Assembly: GCA_031269935.1 (NCBI GenBank)
Contig: JAISYL010000167.1
Location: 1 to 63,942, forward strand
Length of the DNA: 63,942 nucleotides
Reading direction: 5' to 3'
Origin: Planctomycetota bacterium
GTDB taxonomy: Bacteria > Planctomycetota > SZUA-567
Shown: one piece after another, positions 39,986 to 47,121 of the stretch
How positions within the stretch are numbered: position 1 is the first letter of the stretch
How the letters are laid out: the number at the start of each line of letters is the position of its first letter
The notes under the pieces: model-generated
What the model was told of the DNA's origin: nothing
The model's database searches: none
Seen by the model: the letters and a program-made list of their open reading frames with translations, nothing else
Program-made: the position numbers and the translations under genes

Positions 39986-40038
39986 ATCCAATAATATATT
40001 TTTACATTGCCATACTATTTTCTTATGGAACAGTTGCC
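39986..40038 (-). promoter_or_regulatory. Conserved 53-bp promoter block with CCATA-N9-TATGG (T-N11-A) site, upstream of HMG-CoA lyase-like gene
   Basis: Minus strand GGCAACTGTTCCATAAGAAAATAGTATGGCAATGTAAAAATATATTATTGGAT. Confidence 0.7.
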
Positions 40039-40152
40039 TTTGCGATTCTTGCCGGAACGGATCGTATAATGGCCCGGGAATTTACGACAGTGGTTCGTGC
40101 AACAGTCTGCCGATGAGTATATGAATCCATTTCATAGCCATGGAGGCAGGTG

Positions 40153-40300
40153 ATGCGCAAGGGTTATACCGCGGCATTCAAGGTAAAGGTGATGTTTGAA
40201 GTCGTTGCGGGACAGCGTAACTTGTAGAATTACTGGCGGGCGATCCGGAATTGTTCTTGGGCAAGCGCCGCCTCAAGGACATCTTCGATGTTCCACAATA
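40153..40300 (+). pseudogene. IS3-type transposase OrfA remnant
   Basis: MRKGYTAAFKVKVMFEVVAGQRNL* then shifted-frame ELLAGDPELFLGKRRLKDIF, resembling OrfA 'KxYSxEFKxKVxxEAxxGxxTL'. Confidence 0.55.
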
Positions 40301-40421
40301 GCCGCGGGACAGCACCCGGTCTCAAGCTAGAGCTATACCGAAAACATTTTGGGCTTCGGACAACCATCGTTCCCAAACGAATGCTTTGCGTCGGGTCCCA
40401 ACCGAATCGTCATTCCCGGCC

Positions 40422-41432
40422 TTAGCCTTGGGCGGAATCCTCCCCCCAAAGGCGGTAAACCGCCAAGCTCATCTTTTCCCTCGCGTCGCCCCCGGGAAGG
40501 GAACAGAGGCGCACTTGGCGGGAATCGGGAAAATGCCTTTCCCAGGCCCGGTCCTCCAGTCTCGGCGGCAGATCGGATTTATTCAAAACCAGCAAAATCG
40601 GCGGCGCCGGGGCCGGTCCTTCCCTTAACAGCCTGGCCGTCAAGCCGGCGGCCGCCTCGGCCGTTTTTCCCCAGGGCCGCGAGGAATCGCAAACAAAAGC
40701 CACCGCCCCGGCTTGGCGAAGATGGGCGGCGGCCCGGTTGCCCGCTTCCAGCTCCAATCCGCCGGCGGCGGGGGAAAAGCCGGGCAAATCGCTTATCCTG
40801 ACGACAAAGCCGCCAAGGTCGATCATTTCCTCAACCACATCTCGGGTGGCTCCGGCTTCCGAATGCACAAAAGCTCGTTCATAACCGGCCAACCGGTTCA
40901 TGAGACTGCTCTTCCCGACATTCGGCGGCCCGGCCAACATCAAGCGATGCGTCCGCAGCAGTTCGATCGGAAAATCGATCCTTCCGGCGCGAAATTCCAA
41001 TACGGCGGCGGCCTGCTCCGGGGTCAGGCATTGAGCCAAAAAGGGATCCAGCCGATCGTCCATTTCCCCAAGCCGGGCGGACGACTCGGCCGAATCGTTT
41101 TTAACTTGTTGGAATCCCATCTGTTGTAAGTAATTGCGAATGTTGTGGCCAACCAGCCGGCCGCCATGGGAGGTCAAGATTCTCACGCCGGTCTCCGGGC
41201 AGGCCAGAACGATTTCGTCAAGAAGGTTGTTTTCCCCGTCCCGCAACCAGCCGTAAGCCAACTCGGTTGGTTGCAGGCGCTTTCCCGGCCGCGAATTTTT
41301 TTCCCCCCCCAATCGAAGATCAAGGGCGGCGGACAATTCGCTCTCGGCGGCATAAACCTGAAAAACGCCCAGGGCCCCGATTCCATCGCAACTGGCTTGC
41401 ACAAATGCCTTTGTCTTAAAAAACGGACCCAT
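40422..41432 (-). CDS. MnmE/TrmE-like GTPase lacking the canonical C-terminal CxGK
   Basis: 'LMLAGPPNVGKSSLMNRLAGYERAFVHSEAGATRDVVEEMIDLGGFVVRISDLPGF', 'LNKSDLPP'; ends YRLWGEDSAQG. Confidence 0.8.
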   Translation of the reverse strand: MGPFFKTKAFVQASCDGIGALGVFQVYAAESELSAALDLRLGGEKNSRPGKRLQPTELAYGWLRDGENNLLDEIVLACPETGVRILTSHGGRLVGHNIRNYLQQMGFQQVKNDSAESSARLGEMDDRLDPFLAQCLTPEQAAAVLEFRAGRIDFPIELLRTHRLMLAGPPNVGKSSLMNRLAGYERAFVHSEAGATRDVVEEMIDLGGFVVRISDLPGFSPAAGGLELEAGNRAAAHLRQAGAVAFVCDSSRPWGKTAEAAAGLTARLLREGPAPAPPILLVLNKSDLPPRLEDRAWERHFPDSRQVRLCSLPGGDAREKMSLAVYRLWGEDSAQG

Positions 41433-41598
41433 GCCCCTCCCCTTGCCCCGCAACCCGGAAATTCCGGACGGAGTCCGGAAGCCTTCCCGCGGCTTCCCTT
41501 TTGTAAAAAATTTCCCGCCCCTGTCAATTTCTTACCCTAGGAAAAACATGTCCTTATCCAAAAGGAAAGGAAGAACCGGCAACTCCGGGAAAAATCCC

Positions 41599-41652
41599 TT
41601 GACGCACTATATGCGGGCATATAACATTACCTTGGGCACTATTGATAGTTAT
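41599..41652 (+). promoter_or_regulatory. Candidate nrdR-nrdDG promoter with two NrdR-box-like motifs 32 bp apart
   Basis: TTGACG (41599) / GCACTATATGCGGGCA / TATAAC (41620) and GCACTATTGATAGTTA (41636). Confidence 0.4.
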
Positions 41653-41835
41653 TTATGGGAACAAAAATATCCGAATAAGATTGAAGGATCTGATAAATTT
41701 AAGGTTGTGAATCTTGCCGCGGCGCCTGCCCCGGGGGAAAACCAAAATATAGACCGATACTTATCCGGGCCGCCCCTGTCCGGAGGGAGGTTATTTATTT
41801 TCATAAGTTACGATTATAGTTGAAAGGAGCGAGGC

Positions 41836-42348
41836 GTGCGCTGTCCTTTCTGCAAAGACATAAACGACAAGGTATGCGACACCAGGATGTCGGAGGACGG
41901 TTTGGTCGTACGCCGCCGCCGGGAATGCCTGAGTTGCGGCAAGCGGTTCACCACTCATGAAAGATTGGATGTAATGCCGGTTCGGGTAATAAAAAAAAAC
42001 GGCCGGCGCGAACCCTTCGATCACAACAAGATTTTGAACGGCATCCTCCGGGCGGTGGAAAAGCGTTCCGTATCGGTGGATACGGCCGAGGATCTGGTCG
42101 ACGCCCTGGAAAGGGAACTCTTTGACAGCCGGGCGCGGGAAATATCCACCCGGCGCATCGGGGAACTGGTGATGCTCAAGCTCAAGGCCCTGGACGAGGT
42201 GGCATATGTCCGCTTCGCCTCGGTTTACCGGGAATACAAGGCCTTGGACGAGTTCATCCAGGAAATCCAGACCATTTCGGAACTGGAGGGAACGCCGCCG
42301 GAGCCGGCGGACGCCCGATCCGGAGCCGGGGAGGGGGTGACCGGTTGA
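41836..42348 (+). CDS. nrdR: Transcriptional repressor NrdR
   Basis: GTG start; 'MRCPFCKDINDKVCDTRMSEDGLVVRRRRECLSCGKRFTTHER' zinc ribbon plus ATP-cone. Confidence 0.97.
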   Translation: MRCPFCKDINDKVCDTRMSEDGLVVRRRRECLSCGKRFTTHERLDVMPVRVIKKNGRREPFDHNKILNGILRAVEKRSVSVDTAEDLVDALERELFDSRAREISTRRIGELVMLKLKALDEVAYVRFASVYREYKALDEFIQEIQTISELEGTPPEPADARSGAGEGVTG

Positions 42349-44756
42349 CAAAAGGGGAAAGCATGCCGGGCATTGCCAAGATAATCAAAAGGGACGGCCG
42401 CGAGGCCGCCTTCAACGTCCAAAAAATCGGCGACGCCATTTTCGCGGCCGCCCGGGCGGTGGGGGGGGAGGATCGCCGGCTGGCCGACGACATCGCCGGC
42501 TTTGTCGTCGCCCTGCTGGAAAAGCGCTACGGCGAGGGCCGGCCTCCCGGCATCGAGGACATCCAGGACATGGTGGAAAAAACCCTGATTGAAACCGGGC
42601 ATGCCAGGACCGCCAAGGCCTATATCCTTTACCGGCAGAAACGCGCCCTGGCGCGGGAGAAAATGCGGGTCAGGAAGGACGCCCTGTCCGGCGAGGCCGA
42701 TTCCACCGATATCCACCTCCTGGTGGATCCCGGAAGCCGGGCCGAGTATTTCCAGTGGGAGCGCGGGCGGATCGCCCGGGCGTTAATCCGGGAGGCCCGC
42801 CTGGAGGCGGGGGAGGCCGAATCGATAGCCAAGGCGGTCGAGCGCCGGGTATTCGCGTCCGGCATCACCCGCATCTCCACCAGCCTGATTCGCGAACTCG
42901 CCGACAACGAGCTTTTCGAGCGCGGCCACCAAAAAACCCTGGAGCGGCAGGCCCTGATCGGCCTTCCCAAATACGACATAGAACAGTTGATAGTCTCCAA
43001 GTCCAAGGAAAACTCCAATATTTCCGCCAACAATCCCGAGGCCATCAACCTGGCCATCGCCGAAACGGTCCTCAAGCAGTACGCCCTCCAGGAAATCTTC
43101 TCGCCGGAGGTGGCGGACGCCCATCGCGACGGCATGGTGCATCTCCACGACCTGGGCTATCCCACCCGGGTCTACTGCTCCTCGCATTCGCTGGAGTACC
43201 TCAAGAAATACGGCCTGCAGCTGGAGAATCTCGACACCAGTTCCGCCCCGGCCAAGCACGCCCGGACCCTGAACGGCCACCTCAACACCTTTCTCGCCTC
43301 CATGCAGGCCTATTACGCCGGCGCCCTCGGGGTCGCCTACATCAACATCATGTACGCGCCGCTGGTCGAGAAAATGTCGGACGAGGAGATGCGCCAGGAA
43401 GCCCAGCACCTGATTTTCTCCTCCAGCCAGAACGCCTTTTCCCGTGGCGGCCAGACCCTGTTCCTCGACTTCAACATCCATACCGGCATTCCCGCCTACC
43501 TGAAGAAAATCCGGGCCATCGGCCCGGGCGGCAAATACCTTGACCGCGCCTACGGCGATTTTTCCTCCGCCGCCACCCGGTTCACCCGGGCCATGCTGGA
43601 TGTCTGGGCGACCGGGGATCAATACGGGCACGTCTTCGCCTTCCCGAAGTGCGACTTCCACGTGAACCACGAAACCTTCGAGGACCCGGCCCAGCTCGCC
43701 ATCTACGACTACGCCTGCGCGATAGCCGCCAGGAACGGCACCCCCTATTTCATCTTCGACCGGGACGAGGTCACCCTTTCGGCCTGCTGCCGCCTGCGGA
43801 CGGTGATCGAGGATTCCCACATGATCCAGCATCCCGAATCGATGCGTTTCTGCGGCTTCCAAAACGTCACCATCAACCTGCCGCAATGCGCCTACCGGGC
43901 GGGAAGGGGCAATTACGCCAAGGTGTTCCCGGAAATCGAGCGGGCGCTGGACATCTGCGTCAAGGCGCACCTCCAGAAAAGGAAATTCGCCCGCGTGCTC
44001 ATGTCCGGCCCCTCCATGCCGCTCTGGCAAATCGGGAAGACGGCGGCCGACGGCCGTCCCTACGTCGATCTTGACCAGGCCACCTACATAGTCGGGATCA
44101 TCGGTCTGAACGAGTGCCTCGCCTACCTGATCGGCAAGGAGCTGCACGAGGACCCCGAATCGCTCCGGCTGGGGGTGAAAATCGTGTCCTACCTGTATTT
44201 TTGCATCAAGGAGCTGGGCCGCCGGCACGGCATGAAGATAACCATGGAGGAATCGCCGGCCGAGTCGGCCGCCCGCCGCCTAGCCAAAATCGATCTCAAG
44301 CGCTACCCGGACGCCATCGACTTCATGCGGGGCGATCTGGAAAGCGACGAAATCTATTACACCAATTCCGTCCACCTCCGGCCCGACGCGGACGAGGGCA
44401 TCGTCGACCGCATAATCAAGCAGGCCAAGTTCCACAGCCTGATCGAATCGGGGGCGATCATCCACGCCTTCGTGGGGGAATCGCGGCCCTCGGCCGGGGC
44501 GATCGCCAGCCTGGTCCGGAAAACCTTCGAAAAAACCAAGGCCGCCCAGCTTACGATCAGTCCCGAGTTCACCATCTGCCGCTCCTGCCACCGGGTCGGG
44601 GCCGGCATCAGCCAGCGCTGTCCGCATTGCGGGGCGGCGAATCTTCCCGGCATCGTCAGGGTGGACGAAACGGAAGGACTGGACGGCGCCTGGAGCCGGG
44701 AGAGCCTTTCCGAACTCGAACGGGTCGAAACGGCCGCCGCCGGCCGCGGGGCCTGA
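42345..44756 (+). CDS. nrdD: Anaerobic ribonucleoside-triphosphate reductase (class III), atypical C-terminus
   Basis: N-terminal ATP-cone; 'SNISANNPEAINLAIAETV', 'LSACCRL', zinc site 'CRSCHRVGAGISQRCPHCG'; no RVxGY after it. Confidence 0.92.
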   Translation: MTKGESMPGIAKIIKRDGREAAFNVQKIGDAIFAAARAVGGEDRRLADDIAGFVVALLEKRYGEGRPPGIEDIQDMVEKTLIETGHARTAKAYILYRQKRALAREKMRVRKDALSGEADSTDIHLLVDPGSRAEYFQWERGRIARALIREARLEAGEAESIAKAVERRVFASGITRISTSLIRELADNELFERGHQKTLERQALIGLPKYDIEQLIVSKSKENSNISANNPEAINLAIAETVLKQYALQEIFSPEVADAHRDGMVHLHDLGYPTRVYCSSHSLEYLKKYGLQLENLDTSSAPAKHARTLNGHLNTFLASMQAYYAGALGVAYINIMYAPLVEKMSDEEMRQEAQHLIFSSSQNAFSRGGQTLFLDFNIHTGIPAYLKKIRAIGPGGKYLDRAYGDFSSAATRFTRAMLDVWATGDQYGHVFAFPKCDFHVNHETFEDPAQLAIYDYACAIAARNGTPYFIFDRDEVTLSACCRLRTVIEDSHMIQHPESMRFCGFQNVTINLPQCAYRAGRGNYAKVFPEIERALDICVKAHLQKRKFARVLMSGPSMPLWQIGKTAADGRPYVDLDQATYIVGIIGLNECLAYLIGKELHEDPESLRLGVKIVSYLYFCIKELGRRHGMKITMEESPAESAARRLAKIDLKRYPDAIDFMRGDLESDEIYYTNSVHLRPDADEGIVDRIIKQAKFHSLIESGAIIHAFVGESRPSAGAIASLVRKTFEKTKAAQLTISPEFTICRSCHRVGAGISQRCPHCGAANLPGIVRVDETEGLDGAWSRESLSELERVETAAAGRGA

Positions 44757-44759
44757 GGC

Positions 44760-45506
44760 GTGGCCGCGGGAGAGGAAGGCGCCGGCGGGTTCGATCTGCG
44801 GGGGTTCATCCCCAATTCCCTGCTGGAATGGGAGGATCACGTGGCGGCGGTCGCGGTAACCGGCGGCTGCAACCTTCGCTGCCCTTTCTGCCATAGCTGG
44901 CGCTACGTTTCCGGCCTGGACGGCCTGCCGCGGCTGGACCCGGAAAAATTGTTCGCCACCCTCTCGCGGCAGCGGGACTGGGTCGACGGGGTGGTGTTCA
45001 CCGGCGGCGAACCCACCCTGCAGCCGGGACTGGCCGGGATGATCCGCCGGGCCCGCGGCCTGGGGGCGAGGGTAAAACTCCACACCAACGGCTGCCGGCC
45101 CGGAGTGGTGCGGGACTTGCTGGAGGAAGGGCTTCTGGACTGCCTGGCGCTGGATTACAAGGCGCCCCTGGACGGGCGGTTTTTCGCGGCGGCGGGCATC
45201 CCGCCCGATCCCGGAACGCTCGCGGCGGTGCGGGAAACCTTCGGCCTGGCCCGGGACCGGGAGGTTGAAAGGGAATATCACACCACCCTGGTCCCGAAAT
45301 TCGTGGACGAAGGGGCGTTTTCGGAAATGGCGGACTGGCTGGAACCGGAGGGATTGTGGATATTGCAGCAATTCGAAAACGGGGACTGCCTGGATTCCGG
45401 CATGTCCGGGACTCCCGGCTACGGCCGGGAACGCCTGGAGGTTTTCGCGGCCAGGGCCGGCGCCGGGCATGGCCGGGTCCTCTTGAAAAAAGGAAAATCG
45501 GCATAG
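44760..45506 (+). CDS. nrdG: Anaerobic ribonucleotide reductase activating protein (radical SAM)
   Basis: 'TGGCNLRCPFCHSW' CxxxCxxC, 'VVFTGGEPTLQPGL'. Confidence 0.9.
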   Translation: MAAGEEGAGGFDLRGFIPNSLLEWEDHVAAVAVTGGCNLRCPFCHSWRYVSGLDGLPRLDPEKLFATLSRQRDWVDGVVFTGGEPTLQPGLAGMIRRARGLGARVKLHTNGCRPGVVRDLLEEGLLDCLALDYKAPLDGRFFAAAGIPPDPGTLAAVRETFGLARDREVEREYHTTLVPKFVDEGAFSEMADWLEPEGLWILQQFENGDCLDSGMSGTPGYGRERLEVFAARAGAGHGRVLLKKGKSA

Positions 45507-45507
45507 C

Positions 45508-46086
45508 ATGGCTGGAGATCTCTTTTGCGAAATGCTGGGCGAGGCCAGGCGGGACCGGCAGTTGATCTGCCTGTTTCGCGATCCGCTGGATCTCAGGAGG
45601 TTCACGGTGGGCTTCGTGGAGGCCGTGTCGGACACCGATTACACCCTGCAGCAGGTGGACCCGGACGGCAATCCGGACGGCCTGGACGTGGGCGCCATCG
45701 ACGACATCATCGAGATCCGCCGGGAGTCCCGGTATGTCAGGCAAATCTCCCTGTTGATGGAGAAGGAGGAGGAGGCGCGGACGGTCAAGGGCTGGAACGG
45801 CAATCCCCACCCCGAAAGCTGCCTGGACGAGGCTTTGCGCCGCTCCCTCGCCGAACAGCTGGTGGTCAACGTCCTTCTCGCCACCGGCGACGACGAATTG
45901 CGCTTTCACGGCATAGTCAGGGACATTTCCGAAACCCATGTCCGCCTTGACGTGCTCTCCGACGACGGCGAGCCGGACGGCACCTCGGTAATCCGGATAG
46001 ACGACATCGCCGGCCTCCGGATGAACACCCGGGACGAATGGAAAATCGCCATGTTCAACCGCCATCGCATGCACCTTTACTTGTGA
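45508..46086 (+). CDS. Hypothetical protein with internally duplicated ~50-aa module
   Basis: 'RFTVGFVEAVSDTDYTLQQVDPDGNPDGLDVGAIDDIIEIRRESRY' vs 'RFHGIVRDISETHVRLDVLSDDGEPDGTSVIRIDDIAGLRMNTRDEW'. Confidence 0.75.
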   Translation: MAGDLFCEMLGEARRDRQLICLFRDPLDLRRFTVGFVEAVSDTDYTLQQVDPDGNPDGLDVGAIDDIIEIRRESRYVRQISLLMEKEEEARTVKGWNGNPHPESCLDEALRRSLAEQLVVNVLLATGDDELRFHGIVRDISETHVRLDVLSDDGEPDGTSVIRIDDIAGLRMNTRDEWKIAMFNRHRMHLYL

Positions 46087-46091
46087 CCGCC

Positions 46092-47099
46092 ATGCCGGAC
46101 GCCTTCGCGCGGGCCAGATATTTCGAGTCGTTTCCCGACCGGGCGGTGGCTTGCCGCCTTTGCCCGCGGGGTTGCTTACTCAAAAGGGGCGGGATCGGGG
46201 CCTGCGGGGCGCGATTCAACCGGGACGGCGTCCTGGTGGCCGCCAGTTACGGGAAGGTTTCCGCCGCCGCCCTCGACCCGCTGGAAAAGAAGCCCCTGTA
46301 CCATTTTTTCCCGGGCCGGAGCGTGTTTTCCATCGGCGGCTACGGTTGCAACCTGAAATGCGCCTTCTGCCAAAACAGCGGCATATCCCAGTTCAATCCG
46401 CCGACCGTGGACATGTCCCCGGAAGAGGTGGCGGCGGCCGGAACCGCCGGCGGTTCGCTGGGGGTGGCCTATACCTACAACGAGCCCTCCATCGCGGCCG
46501 AATACGTCGGGGATTGCGCCCTGGCCGTGCGGAAGGCCGGCGGACTCAACGTCCTGGTCACCAACGGCTTCATGAATCCGGAGCCGCTGGCGGACCTGAT
46601 CCCCCTAATCGACGCCATGAACATCGACATCAAGGCGTTCAACAACGATTTTTACCGCCGGCTGTGCGGCGGCGGCCTGGAGCCGGTGCTGGAAACGGCG
46701 AAGGCGGCGGCGAGGAAAACCCATGTGGAACTGACCACCCTGATAATTCCCGGGGAAAACGACGCCATTCCCGAACTGGCGGATCTGGCCGGCTGGATAG
46801 CCGACAACTGCGGCCGGACAACCCCCTGCCACCTGACCGCCTACCATCCGAGCTACAAGCTGACCCGGGCGGCCGCCACCGCGGCGCATCTGCGCAACGC
46901 CGGCCGGATCTTCCGGGCCCGGCTGGACTACGTTTATCTGGGCAATCTTCACGCGCCGGACTTCGCCGACACCGTTTGCCCGGCCTGCGGCCGGACGGTG
47001 ATCGCCCGCTCCGGCTTCGCGGTCGACGCCTCCGGCCTGGGGGAAAGCGGAACCTGCGCCGGTTGTGGCGCCGACTGTCGCGTGATCACGGCGAAATGA
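46092..47099 (+). CDS. amrS: AmmeMemoRadiSam-type radical SAM enzyme
   Basis: 'CRLCPRGCLLKRGGIGACGAR', 'GYGCNLKCAFCQNSGISQ'. Confidence 0.88.
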   Translation: MPDAFARARYFESFPDRAVACRLCPRGCLLKRGGIGACGARFNRDGVLVAASYGKVSAAALDPLEKKPLYHFFPGRSVFSIGGYGCNLKCAFCQNSGISQFNPPTVDMSPEEVAAAGTAGGSLGVAYTYNEPSIAAEYVGDCALAVRKAGGLNVLVTNGFMNPEPLADLIPLIDAMNIDIKAFNNDFYRRLCGGGLEPVLETAKAAARKTHVELTTLIIPGENDAIPELADLAGWIADNCGRTTPCHLTAYHPSYKLTRAAATAAHLRNAGRIFRARLDYVYLGNLHAPDFADTVCPACGRTVIARSGFAVDASGLGESGTCAGCGADCRVITAK

Positions 47100-47121
47100 A
47101 CAATCCCCCGGAGTCCGATTC

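Noticed and set aside
41550-41823. Possible small protein MSLSKRKGRTGNSGKNPLTHYMRAYNITLG... upstream of nrdR
   Set aside because: Overlaps the candidate NrdR promoter/leader and shows no recognisable coding features.
42783-44228. 481-aa minus-strand ORF inside nrdD
   Set aside because: Antisense shadow frame; no family similarity.
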